From positions 1 through 13,073 of the forward strand of contig DHJK01000211.1 in NCBI GenBank assembly GCA_002404295.1: a stretch of DNA of 13,073 nt, written 5' to 3'. Source of the stretch: Legionellales bacterium UBA4722 (GTDB taxonomy: Bacteria > Pseudomonadota > Gammaproteobacteria > DSM-16500). Under the pieces are notes generated by a model that saw nothing but the letters and a program-made list of their open reading frames with translations, was not told the DNA's origin and did no database searches. The position numbers and the translations under genes are program-made. Positions 1 to 8,335 of the stretch are shown piece by piece (within the stretch, counting starts at the first letter, position 1; each line of letters begins with the position of its first letter).

Positions 1-2
1 AT

Positions 3-257
3 ATTAACCTTATTATTGACGCAATCATTCGAGTACATGGCAAACGAGACCCAGATTTCAATATAAAATTTCTATTTGAAATTATAAAAAAAACTCAAGA
101 CTCCTCAAATGTACAAATCCGTGAATATACTGCTTCTAATACTTTTAAATTGGATATATTGAGAGCTTCTTTAGGCAAGAGCGATTTTTTTACTAGAAAG
201 AAAAAAATCAAAAAAAAATTCGCAAAAGCAACATTCTTATCCATTTACCCAGCATAG
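3..257 (+). CDS. C-terminal in-frame end of a gene entering from the left; probably the upstream part of the giant gene
   Basis: The frame is open from the first bases and ends at TAG 255-257, giving 84 visible codons. The product starts INLIIDAIIRVHGKRDPDF and becomes lysine-rich (FFTRKKKIKKK) near its end. No start codon belongs to it, so it begins outside the window. The last 13 codons lie after an A9 tract (210-218), and from there the neighbouring frame reads more like protein (ILIHLPSIANLPGTLSINIQ) and runs without a stop into the giant coding region. I therefore read this as the upstream half of that gene, displaced by one base, rather than as a separate gene with its own C-terminus. 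No domain is recognised. A genuine stop at 257 cannot be excluded. Confidence 0.6.
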   Translation: MNLIIDAIIRVHGKRDPDFNIKFLFEIIKKTQDSSNVQIREYTASNTFKLDILRASLGKSDFFTRKKKIKKKFAKATFLSIYPA

Positions 258-427
258 CCAATTTACCTGGCACTTTATCTATAAACATACAGTCTCTAGT
301 TAGAACTCAGCTGTATAAGTTATATATATGCTCTGATGGTAAAATTAAAAAATTTCGTGATTATGGAACTGCAAGCCACATCCCAACCGAGGATGTCAAA
401 AAAATATTACGTAGTGAGCAAAGAGAT
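197..427 (+). other. In-frame open extension upstream of GTG 428, with A7 and A9 homopolymers (frame-break site)
   Basis: The frame of the giant gene is open back to a TAG at 194-196, which is 77 codons upstream of GTG 428. It contains no ATG, GTG or TTG, so it cannot be started independently, yet its translation looks like ordinary protein (for example RTQLYKLYICSDGKIKKFRD). A-runs lie at 201-207 (A7) and 210-218 (A9). One extra A in either run would join the upstream frame (from position 3) to this one, giving a continuous product of about 1916 visible residues. Three explanations remain open: a sequencing or assembly error, a real inactivating indel, or slippage by RNA polymerase or ribosome at the run. 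Confidence 0.6.
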
Positions 428-3400
428 GTGAGCGAGTATTATATTTTGGACTATCCTGAACTTTTGAGTCTGTCCTATCTCTATGGAATCGATGGAGCCA
501 CTCCTATCAGCATACCTTTACTATCGAATGAGTTCACTGTCACAGATGTAGAACGAGCCAATATAGTAAAAAGTCAAAAAAATAAAGAATTAGCAATACA
601 TATAACTCCTTCTACAGATCCCAAAGCAATTGCACTGTTAGCAGAACCTCTAGAACATTTAGAATTAATTTGTAACAATAGTAGCCTTATCGGCTTTACC
701 TTGCCAAACAACTTAAAACGTCTAAAAAAAATTGATCTGTTATTTCGACACTTTTCCCATTCTTTAGACTTAGATTATCCTGAAAATATAGAAGAAATAA
801 GACTAAATTTTTCTGCATTAACCTCAATGAGGTTATCTCATTTACTATACCTTAAAAAGATACAATTTATTGGATATACTAGAATAGCAGAAATAACCCT
901 CACCGCATCACAAATACAAACAATAACATTTGACTTTGCAAACAGTGATTTCAGCATGTCAAAGCAGACATTGGCAATAATCTTATTCCTTCGAGAGCAA
1001 GGGGCTAATGTCATACTCACTCCTGAACAACAAAATAGCTTAAATACACATGCTTTTCAAACAGAAGAAAAAAGCTCTGCAACAAATAATGTCACCGTGG
1101 TTGTGACGCCCCCAGATAAACCAATAGCAAATAAACCAGAAACAAAAAAAACCACAACATCTCAGCCAAAAGTAGAGAGCTATAACACCGCACCCTCAGG
1201 TATGCAAAAATATAATGGCACTACACATCAAGCATACCAAACGACTAGCTTGTTAAATGAAAATGGTCCTATTAATGCTTCTAAATATAGACACATGCTA
1301 CGCACAGAAATCGCTATTGAAAATGAACGCTTAGTTTATTTACCTTATCGTTTTAACGAAAATAAATCAACATTGATTAATATAGCTAACATACAAATCA
1401 AAAAACATTCCTTTAATCAAAAAAAAGCTAAAGATCTTAGTCAAATTCACCCGGGCAGTTTTGTAGGAAAACTATCGTTATCTATTGATAACACAGAATG
1501 GATTCCACTGAAATGTTTATCATTAAATGATGAATTAACATTCATAGATAAAGAAAGCATAGCAACACTAAATGAAAACGGATATAACCTTGAAATACGT
1601 TATACCGAGGAAACACGTCAATATTTTGTAAGCATTAAAAAAACAAATCAGGAAATAAAAAGCACTCAGCAAATTATTCAGTTTCATTATGCCATGTGTC
1701 CTACTAAAGAGAAGACATGGCAAAAAGCACCCAAACCCGCAACATTACCAACAGATTTAATCAATGGCATAAAATATTTAAGCAGTGTGAAAGAAAATAA
1801 AGAACTAACAGAAATTTTCAGTCCTTGGATGATAAATGCCACAAGAATTCAAAAGATATTCGATTACTGCAGTAAATTTGAAGATATATCATTCGATACT
1901 AAACATCAAGAAATCAAAACATTGTTACCAGATCAAGGAATTCGGAATTCAGATCTTCACGAATTTCTTGCTCGAATATACACTAAAGCAGGGACATGTC
2001 ATGAACGTTCACGAGCTTGCATGGCTTTAGCCTCCTACTTTAACATTCCCACACGCTTAAACAAAAATGATACTCATGAATTCATAGAATATTATAATGG
2101 TAGCGAATGGGTTTCTTATAATGAGTTAGGCGGTAGCGAAGCTGTTTTGCATACTACAAACTCCTGGGAAGAAACAAAAACAATACCAGACCCCATTGAA
2201 AACAAAAATGAATTTGCATCTACATTTAAATCAGATCCAAAAACATTGGATGAATCAAAAGAATTTGAAGGTTGGTATCAAACACTGATTACACTACCCA
2301 GCTTGCCTCCATTAATACAAGTGAATCAAGATCTAGATGTTTTAAATTTACATAGCCAATTAATGCGCCTTCCAGAAAACGTATATGGCAAAAATTATTT
2401 TTATATAGAAAACGCAAGTGATTTCGAAAGATTTTTAATACCTCCAGAAATCATTAATGGCAAACTCAGCGTGGTTAAAGGACCCCTGTTAAATTTACTA
2501 GAAGATGAAAACCGTGAAGGAATACTTTTAATTAATTGGTCTAACTTCACAGACAAAGAAATCGGAAATTTCAAAAGTATTTTCGACCCTTATCCAACAC
2601 TGCAAGGTTACTCATTTTCACGCAGAATTAAAACTATTAATATGGACTATTCAACCACTAATAATTGCCAGGCATTTCATACTCGCACGCAAAAGGTCAT
2701 TTGGCCAAAAAATCTTGATACCATTCCAAAACAATTGATCAAGCCGCCTATTATAGCAAATGAAATAGATGAAAAAGCGACAGATCTGTATACAGATGAA
2801 TGGGAAGCTAATTTAATTGGTGAATCGAAGCTGTCTGAGACTGGATATATTTTTAAACCTGGCGCGTTATTAACAGCTATTAATAGCGAGAAAAACGCTA
2901 TACATTTATCCGGAGCCCCTACTACTGCCGCTTTTAATATTTTTCTCGAACGGGTACAACGTGAAGGTGGATTTTATGCCAATAATGAGTGGCATCTAAT
3001 ACCAGTAAATTTTACTTTTTATTTGCACCCGGCCCCTGAAAGTAAATTATTTTCTAATGCAGATATATTTGATCCTAATGACGGCGTTGATGCGAAAGAC
3101 CAACCTGTCCTTTATATTAATAAACAGAACTATGATGCACTATTCAATCGTTTCAGTATCGAGAATAAAAAAGCACGCCCCATTGGCGGACTGCTATCAA
3201 CACTGCCTCCTCATGCTACACTTGTCTTCACTGATCACATCAGCGATGCGCAAACAAGAAAATTAGAAGCGGAATTAAAAAAACTCAATAAATTAGACAC
3301 GATACAAATAAAAAAACTATCCCATCTTAGCGAAAACGCACCTAAGTTCAAACAACCGCGCACTGAGCTTACAACATCTCTAACAACACCACAATCTTCT

Positions 3401-5752
3401 ATCATATTAACATCTGATGTAGATGGAGCATTAAGTTTATTAGAGGAGAAAAATGCTGAGACACCCATACCTATTTCAACTGCAACTGAATTTTCACATT
3501 TATTTGAAAACATCACTTTAATACAAAGCAATGATTCTTCTAACGCCGCGACTCTAGGCGAAAAACATCCTGGATTTGATTACCAAGATTTTGAATTACT
3601 CAAGAGTCTCAGAGACGGAAAAACGGTTTTTTTAAAAGGTGAAATCTCTGATGAGCTATCTCATCAGTTAGAAACACTTTTTGCAACACCTCCATATTTA
3701 CTTATTAATGGTATTAAAGAAAATATTCCTGGAAAATTAATTCTCATAACTCCAGAGAATAAAAATTCCCCTCATTTATTTGATGGTGCGGCTAAACGCT
3801 ATACGTTTACACCAAAACTAGATCAAAAGCACGAAGCTAAAAAAGAAGAACTATCAGAACTATCACTAGAAACTCTTTTTCAAAACGCTTTAAAAGATTC
3901 CTCATTTGTGACTTTTCACGGAGAAACGGGTACAGGTAAAACGCACTTTATTGAAACTAATTTACCTGCGGACCAAACTTCCTGGGGTGAAGAAAAAATA
4001 ATAGAGTGGCTTGGAAAAAGCACTGATCAACCCCATTATTTGATACTCAAAAATGCAAATATAAAACCGTCCGGTTATTGGGATTTTTTACAAGGTTTAG
4101 AATCTAATAGAATTTATTATAATGGAAAATTTTATCCTGTTAATCTTAAAACACACAAAGTGATTTTCACAGAACATCCAGCTTATTATCCAGGCAGACA
4201 TCATCACCCTTTTTTAGGAAAAATAAATAAAGTTTGCTTTGAAGCGCACACCTCAACCGATTTAAAAGAAACAGTCATCATACCTTATTTAAATAAGGCG
4301 GGCTATAGCGATAATTTAAAAAATCAAATAGCTAATCATTTTATCCATGCTTATGAACAAGCTAAAGCAACATTGCCTCACGAACCTATCTCTATACGTG
4401 ATATCAAAGCATTACTCGATCATTTTAAACACCCAACTTTTCCTGAAGAAAACAATGTACTTGCAAAATCCCATTTAGCTTGTAAAGAAGTTTTTTCAGG
4501 ATTATTTAAGGATGATAAAAGCAAAAAAGCTTATTTTAATCATCTAGAAGAGAAGATTGATTGCTCATACCAAGCTTTAACCCCTTTACCTGAGGGAGAT
4601 CCATCGTATGTTTTGCCTACGTCACGACAATTACTATGGCATAACGTCCATCAATATATTGCAAAGCAAGGCACATTTAAGAAAGGCATGCGCAGAGCAT
4701 TATTAGTCGAAGGCCCCTCCGGTATTGGTAAAAGTGAAATGATGGTGCAAGCTCTTAAAAAACGGGGATTTTCAGTTTATAATCCTAAAAATCCAAATCA
4801 AACTAATATTTATTTTCACTTAACAATAGGCACAGATAATATTGCGGAGATTATTCAAAAAGCCGCAGATTTAGGTGCTGTTCTCGTGATAGATGAATTA
4901 AATTTATTAACAATAGAAGATGAAATATTACTCGCTGATTTACTAGAAGGACGCAATCTAAAAAAAGGCATAACAGAAATTAATCCCAACTTTTTTGTGC
5001 TTGCTTCACAAAATGCCCAATCTGAAACGGGAGGGAAATTACTACCTAAATCGTTATTAAATCTCTTCGATCGCATGTATGAAGAGCCTTTTACCAAAGA
5101 TGATTTATTAGAAATATGTTATAAGTCTGGAAAATTCCTACCGAATGATCAACGTGCAAAAGATTTCGTTAATGCTTTTTGGACAGAACAAGAATTAGAT
5201 CCTGTCAATGTGGGTGCACGCACTTTCTTTGTCAAACTTCAAGAGCATCTAAAACCCTCTGCAAAAAAACCGGAGCCACTTACTTCATCAAACCCTATGA
5301 CTTTCTTCCATTCAAAAAAATCTCCTGCATTAGCCACAGAGCTTACTAACCAACTTGCAGTTATCAATATAAAATATATGGAAATGAAAATTAATGCTGA
5401 AAATGACACGCCTTATCAAACAGCCGCTACTACTTTAGGAAGAGTAAATAACTTCTTAACAGAACTAAATTCTTCAGATCACATTACCAGTGATAACTTA
5501 AGTGACTTTACAGAAATAATGACAGAAGCTAAATTAGCTTTATCAGCACCTCGCGGATGGAAATGTAAGCAACGCGCTGCAGCCGCTGCAAGCACCTTAG
5601 TTTCATGTGTTACATTAGGAGCTGTGAATTACTATACTGGCAAATCCATGACAAGTTTATTTCATACAAAAACGCATTCTTTTAAATTAGCAGAATCACT
5701 TGAACTAAAACTCGCACCTCTTTTAAACAATAGTCCCAACATCTTATTCTAG
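428..5752 (+). CDS. Giant LRR / transglutaminase-like / tandem AAA+ protein
   Basis: The segment encodes 1774 residues and is probably the bulk of a longer protein. GTG 428 is only the first possible start: AAGAGA sits 2 nt away, too close for a normal ribosome site, and the frame is open upstream. Residues 75-175 are leucine-rich-repeat-like. Residues 215-275 are a Pro/Thr-rich linker. Around 505-570 is a transglutaminase-like fold with C524 (GTCHERS), H550 and N565 where the family usually has Asp. Residues 655-1130 contain degenerate repeated modules. Residues 1165-1172 (GETGTGKT) are an intact P-loop whose Walker B strand (YLILKNANI, 1204) lacks acidic residues. Residues 1429-1436 (GPSGIGKS), D1489-E1490 (VIDELN), sensor N1529 (LASQN) and R1549 form a complete AAA+ module of MoxR/midasin type (AAA_5-like). 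A hydrophobic Ala-rich stretch lies at 1717-1737. There is no signal peptide. An ATP-driven cytosolic or secreted remodelling protein is inferred; substrate unknown. Confidence 0.85.
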   Translation: MSEYYILDYPELLSLSYLYGIDGATPISIPLLSNEFTVTDVERANIVKSQKNKELAIHITPSTDPKAIALLAEPLEHLELICNNSSLIGFTLPNNLKRLKKIDLLFRHFSHSLDLDYPENIEEIRLNFSALTSMRLSHLLYLKKIQFIGYTRIAEITLTASQIQTITFDFANSDFSMSKQTLAIILFLREQGANVILTPEQQNSLNTHAFQTEEKSSATNNVTVVVTPPDKPIANKPETKKTTTSQPKVESYNTAPSGMQKYNGTTHQAYQTTSLLNENGPINASKYRHMLRTEIAIENERLVYLPYRFNENKSTLINIANIQIKKHSFNQKKAKDLSQIHPGSFVGKLSLSIDNTEWIPLKCLSLNDELTFIDKESIATLNENGYNLEIRYTEETRQYFVSIKKTNQEIKSTQQIIQFHYAMCPTKEKTWQKAPKPATLPTDLINGIKYLSSVKENKELTEIFSPWMINATRIQKIFDYCSKFEDISFDTKHQEIKTLLPDQGIRNSDLHEFLARIYTKAGTCHERSRACMALASYFNIPTRLNKNDTHEFIEYYNGSEWVSYNELGGSEAVLHTTNSWEETKTIPDPIENKNEFASTFKSDPKTLDESKEFEGWYQTLITLPSLPPLIQVNQDLDVLNLHSQLMRLPENVYGKNYFYIENASDFERFLIPPEIINGKLSVVKGPLLNLLEDENREGILLINWSNFTDKEIGNFKSIFDPYPTLQGYSFSRRIKTINMDYSTTNNCQAFHTRTQKVIWPKNLDTIPKQLIKPPIIANEIDEKATDLYTDEWEANLIGESKLSETGYIFKPGALLTAINSEKNAIHLSGAPTTAAFNIFLERVQREGGFYANNEWHLIPVNFTFYLHPAPESKLFSNADIFDPNDGVDAKDQPVLYINKQNYDALFNRFSIENKKARPIGGLLSTLPPHATLVFTDHISDAQTRKLEAELKKLNKLDTIQIKKLSHLSENAPKFKQPRTELTTSLTTPQSSIILTSDVDGALSLLEEKNAETPIPISTATEFSHLFENITLIQSNDSSNAATLGEKHPGFDYQDFELLKSLRDGKTVFLKGEISDELSHQLETLFATPPYLLINGIKENIPGKLILITPENKNSPHLFDGAAKRYTFTPKLDQKHEAKKEELSELSLETLFQNALKDSSFVTFHGETGTGKTHFIETNLPADQTSWGEEKIIEWLGKSTDQPHYLILKNANIKPSGYWDFLQGLESNRIYYNGKFYPVNLKTHKVIFTEHPAYYPGRHHHPFLGKINKVCFEAHTSTDLKETVIIPYLNKAGYSDNLKNQIANHFIHAYEQAKATLPHEPISIRDIKALLDHFKHPTFPEENNVLAKSHLACKEVFSGLFKDDKSKKAYFNHLEEKIDCSYQALTPLPEGDPSYVLPTSRQLLWHNVHQYIAKQGTFKKGMRRALLVEGPSGIGKSEMMVQALKKRGFSVYNPKNPNQTNIYFHLTIGTDNIAEIIQKAADLGAVLVIDELNLLTIEDEILLADLLEGRNLKKGITEINPNFFVLASQNAQSETGGKLLPKSLLNLFDRMYEEPFTKDDLLEICYKSGKFLPNDQRAKDFVNAFWTEQELDPVNVGARTFFVKLQEHLKPSAKKPEPLTSSNPMTFFHSKKSPALATELTNQLAVINIKYMEMKINAENDTPYQTAATTLGRVNNFLTELNSSDHITSDNLSDFTEIMTEAKLALSAPRGWKCKQRAAAAASTLVSCVTLGAVNYYTGKSMTSLFHTKTHSFKLAESLELKLAPLLNNSPNILF

Positions 5753-5789
5753 GTATATTTAACTATTCAGGCTGAGCTTCTTTTTTCAA

Positions 5790-5833
5790 CATGCACCGTG
5801 ATTATATTTTCTACGGATTGCGCATGACTTTTT
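5790..5833 (+). terminator. Probable rho-independent terminator after the giant gene
   Basis: CATGC (5790-5794) pairs with GCATG (5822-5826), and CCGT (5796-5799) pairs with ACGG (5813-5816), leaving a single-base bulge on one side and five bases on the other. Five T residues follow at 5829-5833. It lies 38 bp after the stop at 5752 and points the right way for the giant gene. The bulge and modest T-run make it moderate evidence. Confidence 0.4.
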
Positions 5834-5835
5834 AG

Positions 5836-7992
5836 CTAACGCATTTTTAACATCGTACGTCTAGGATCATCTTTTTTCAACGCGCCATTTTTACTTGCAT
5901 TCCCGAAAAAAGTCATACGTTTTGCTAAATTCAAAGCGCTTTTATTAATTGTATCTTTAAAATAAAATGCCGTATTATTATTACTATTATCCGATGAATT
6001 TTTTCCAATGCACAAATCAAAAACAGAAATCAAAAAAACATTAGGGTAATAATGATCTGTGGGGAATTGAGTACATGGTTGCGGCATAACTGGTGGAAAG
6101 CTTAAAGAAATTTTTTGATGATAATGTGGATTACTTTGTAGTTTTAATCTGTTGTAGTCAATAAAATTCGTATATGGTTGAGTTAGAATGCTGTCAGACA
6201 TTCGAGTATAAAAGCTTTGAGCTTCTTGTGCATGTCTTCTTGAGGCATATTCAAGAGAACATACATCATAAGGAGACATGCCATGAGTTGCAATTGTAAT
6301 ACTCACAGCATTCGCCATGTTTAAAAATTTATCTAGACTTTCAAGTTTAATGTTTTTTTCATTCACCACACGAAAAAAATCATTCCATATAGCCATGTGA
6401 TGAGGATAAAGCGGACGAAACGCAGCGTGCCCTATTTTTAAAATATCTATCAAATGCTGGTTAAATTGCTTATCACAACGAAGAAGTACTCCTTCAGTAA
6501 AAGGTAACTTACAAAGATGAGCAACGTTGCCTGGTGGAATTTTAGTATACGCCCACCTAGGTTGTCCATTGGCATCATTTCCTAGATTGCCATAAATAGT
6601 AAAGTCATCCTCAATAGATGGCGTAGAATAAGGTCGTTTTTCTCGCCTAAATAAAACAGGTTTTTCCTCTTTTTGTGCTTGCTCTAAGATTGTTAAGAGT
6701 TCTTGTTCTATCGAATCTAAACTTATTCCATGAGCGATAGTTACTAAACTCAAATCATTTAATGCAAGCTGAGCTAAGATAGGTTGAACGAGCACAAAGA
6801 AATTATGCCTCTCTACATCTGGAACTTCATCTTGCAATCTTAATTGAGATAAAAAAAACGTTGCATAATCACTGTCGGCCGGTTTTGCTTGAGAAAACAC
6901 ATTATCTAGTGATGAAAGAAAAGAAAGCCTCACCTCGCGTGAACTAAAAAAAGATAAGAGTTCTTTTTCAATAACTTCCTTTTGAGTCAGTATTTTTTCT
7001 AAGAGTTCGTTTAATGCATATTTTGATATTTTTTCATCGAGATATAATAAAATTGCATATAATAAATAATCAGCATAATGTAAATCACAAACAGCTTCAA
7101 AACCTTTCTCGCCTAAGCGTAACATCATTAAAATAAGCAAATTCAGTGATTGCAATTGAACTTGTTCAAAAAAACTGGCTGAATATTGCGGAATTTGTAA
7201 GATGATTTTATCAGTAGGAAAATTCATTGCTTCTGTTAAAACAGCCGTTTCTTCAAAGTCACGGCCGTGATGCATTGTCTTTCCGTGCAGATCAGCGCCA
7301 AATGGTAAAAAAGAAAAAGTAAATTTTTTAAAACGCTTGCCGGGATAAGTTAGTGATCGCTTGGAAACGAAAGGATAAATTCTTAAAGAAAAATTATCTG
7401 GGGAGCCATCATCAGCTATGCCATTTTGTAATATTAAAGGTTGATAAGAGATAGGTGAGCTCCCAATGGTGAAAAGACCGTGAGTATTTTGCAGTATTGT
7501 TGTGGATGATAGGCCAACCACAGGATCTTTTTCATCGGCGAGTTTTTGCAATTGAGCCAGCAATTTATCCGAAGTTGCAAATGTTTCTGTGTTCCATTTC
7601 ATCTCTTGCTCTATCGCTTTTCGTTCGCCATAGCGATAAACTATATTTCCCATCTTAATGGAATGATTTGATACAAATTCCTCGGCGCTGCATCTAGTTG
7701 ATGGCTGATAAGGTGTTACAAAAGCTATAATACCAAGTGTTTCATAGAGATCTTTATGTATTGCTAAGGTATCATTTTCTCTATTAAGTAAAGACGGATG
7801 TATTTGTAAATCATTATAATCCACCCAATTATCTTGATCTTTATCAACAACAGGTATTTCTTCTTTTTTTTCTTCATGTGGTGTATCTGATATTGTTTGC
7901 GATACGATAGTAGTAGACGGTGTTTTTGTTATTTGAGGATCTATGACTGATGATTGTGTGATGACAGGGAGATCTAGTGTTGTTGATCGCAT
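5836..7992 (-). CDS. Uncharacterised 718-residue protein
   Basis: I do not recognise this protein. The start is ATG 7992-7990. An in-frame TTG six bases upstream (7998) is rejected because AGGA (8001-8004) lies 8 nt from the ATG but only 2 nt from the TTG. The first 55 or so residues are Ser/Thr/Pro- and acid-rich (TKTPSTTIVSQ, HEEKKEEIPVVDKDQDNW) and look disordered. The middle is mixed, then strongly helical and leucine-rich (for example NLLILMMLRLGEKGF and YADYLLYAILLYLDEKISKY). The end has a Ser/Asn stretch (KNSSDNSNNNT) and a basic tail (KKDDPRRTMLKMR). There is no signal peptide, clear membrane span, P-loop or catalytic signature, so it is probably soluble. It is convergent with the giant gene and divergent from the 632-residue repeat protein, and has its own promoter. 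Confidence 0.85.
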   Translation of the reverse strand: MRSTTLDLPVITQSSVIDPQITKTPSTTIVSQTISDTPHEEKKEEIPVVDKDQDNWVDYNDLQIHPSLLNRENDTLAIHKDLYETLGIIAFVTPYQPSTRCSAEEFVSNHSIKMGNIVYRYGERKAIEQEMKWNTETFATSDKLLAQLQKLADEKDPVVGLSSTTILQNTHGLFTIGSSPISYQPLILQNGIADDGSPDNFSLRIYPFVSKRSLTYPGKRFKKFTFSFLPFGADLHGKTMHHGRDFEETAVLTEAMNFPTDKIILQIPQYSASFFEQVQLQSLNLLILMMLRLGEKGFEAVCDLHYADYLLYAILLYLDEKISKYALNELLEKILTQKEVIEKELLSFFSSREVRLSFLSSLDNVFSQAKPADSDYATFFLSQLRLQDEVPDVERHNFFVLVQPILAQLALNDLSLVTIAHGISLDSIEQELLTILEQAQKEEKPVLFRREKRPYSTPSIEDDFTIYGNLGNDANGQPRWAYTKIPPGNVAHLCKLPFTEGVLLRCDKQFNQHLIDILKIGHAAFRPLYPHHMAIWNDFFRVVNEKNIKLESLDKFLNMANAVSITIATHGMSPYDVCSLEYASRRHAQEAQSFYTRMSDSILTQPYTNFIDYNRLKLQSNPHYHQKISLSFPPVMPQPCTQFPTDHYYPNVFLISVFDLCIGKNSSDNSNNNTAFYFKDTINKSALNLAKRMTFFGNASKNGALKKDDPRRTMLKMR

Positions 7993-7998
7993 TTTCAA

Positions 7999-8004
7999 CT
8001 TCCT
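7999..8004 (-). promoter_or_regulatory. Ribosome binding site that fixes the start of the 718-residue gene
   Basis: On the minus strand this reads AGGAAG. AGGA (8004-8001) is 8 nt from ATG 7992, a standard spacing, but only 2 nt from the alternative TTG at 7998. It therefore selects the ATG. Confidence 0.65.
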
Positions 8005-8020
8005 ACTGTTATGTCATGTG

Positions 8021-8049
8021 ATGATAAACGATGTTAAAATTTAATGCAA
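8021..8049 (-). promoter_or_regulatory. Sigma-70-like promoter for the 718-residue gene
   Basis: On the minus strand, TTGCAT (8049-8044, a 3/6 match to the -35 consensus) is followed by a 17-bp spacer and TATCAT (8026-8021, a 5/6 match to the -10 consensus). Transcription would begin near 8014, leaving a leader of about 22 nt that contains the AGGAAG site. The -10 and spacing are good and the -35 is weak. Confidence 0.45.
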
Positions 8050-8091
8050 CTGCGTGATGGAGACACTTTAGTAGTATGAAAGTTTGACAGT

Positions 8092-8109
8092 TGTGACGCA
8101 TTAGTCACA
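8092..8109. promoter_or_regulatory. Dyad TGTGAC-N6-GTCACA, operator candidate
   Basis: A perfect inverted repeat with 6-bp arms (8092-8097 and 8104-8109) lies in the divergent intergenic region, about 40 bp upstream of the leftward -35. It resembles a CRP-type site (TGTGA...TCACA), but the TGTGA and TCACA halves are separated by 8 bp, not the usual 6. A dimeric regulator site is plausible; the protein is unknown. Confidence 0.35.
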
Positions 8110-8180
8110 TAGAAACCTTTGAATTTAGCTTCCAGACAAAAAATTCTATCCATTTAATCGCAATGCCCGATTATGACTTG

Positions 8181-8194
8181 TGAGTATATACTCA
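8181..8194. promoter_or_regulatory. Perfect 14-bp palindrome TGAGTATATACTCA
   Basis: The palindrome is uninterrupted and lies in the middle of the 351-bp divergent intergenic region, 82 bp upstream of the rightward -35. Its core GTATATAC carries the same GTATAT/ATATAC half-sites as the spaced dyad at 8269-8286. It is either an operator or a cruciform-prone site. Confidence 0.4.
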
Positions 8195-8268
8195 ATACAC
8201 CTCAAGTTGTGATTTGTCATCATGAACGTAGTGAAGGATAATAACTTCGCATCTTGAAAGTGTAATGG

Positions 8269-8286
8269 GTATATATTGAAATATAC
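8269..8286. promoter_or_regulatory. Dyad GTATAT-N6-ATATAC over the rightward -35
   Basis: The arms are 8269-8274 and 8281-8286. The spacer and the first base of the right arm hold the -35 hexamer TTGAAA (8276-8281), so a protein bound here would sit on the RNA polymerase contact and is more likely to repress. The half-sites match the core of the 8181-8194 palindrome. AT-richness makes chance occurrence possible. Confidence 0.35.
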
Positions 8287-8303
8287 GCACGTCATGGTAA
8301 AAT
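8276..8303 (+). promoter_or_regulatory. Sigma-70-like promoter for the 632-residue repeat protein
   Basis: TTGAAA (8276-8281) is followed by a 16-bp spacer and TAAAAT (8298-8303, a 5/6 match to the -10 consensus), preceded by TGG, the extended -10 element (TG at 8295-8296). Transcription would start near 8310, giving a leader of about 34 nt with the AGGGA site. It is the best-looking promoter in the window. Confidence 0.55.
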
Positions 8304-8330
8304 GCCGATCCAATAGACAATTCACAGACC

Positions 8331-8335
8331 AGGGA
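8331..8335 (+). promoter_or_regulatory. Ribosome binding site of the 632-residue gene
   Basis: AGGGA ends 8 nt before ATG 8344, a normal Shine-Dalgarno spacing. It supports this start; no competing upstream start is needed. Confidence 0.6.

Noticed and set aside
838..1020. Minus-strand reading frame of 60 codons inside the giant gene
   Set aside because: It lies wholly within the coding frame of a protein with clear motifs, has no ribosome site and its translation has no recognisable features.
3235..3531. Minus-strand 98-codon frame inside the giant gene
   Set aside because: A shadow of the plus-strand gene, with no promoter or ribosome site of its own.
8034..8044. TTAA-N3-TTAA as a PmrA-type box
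   Set aside because: Spacing and flanks do not match the direct-repeat consensus I recall, and such AT words are expected by chance here.
8092..8109. Canonical CRP (cAMP receptor) site
   Set aside because: The half-sites match but are separated by 8 bp, not 6, so it is reported only as an unnamed dyad.
8179..8220. Larger cruciform using ACTTG...CAAGT and ATGAC...GTCAT around the 14-bp palindrome
   Set aside because: The outer arms are 5 bp each, separated by unpaired sequence, and not better than chance in this AT-rich spacer.
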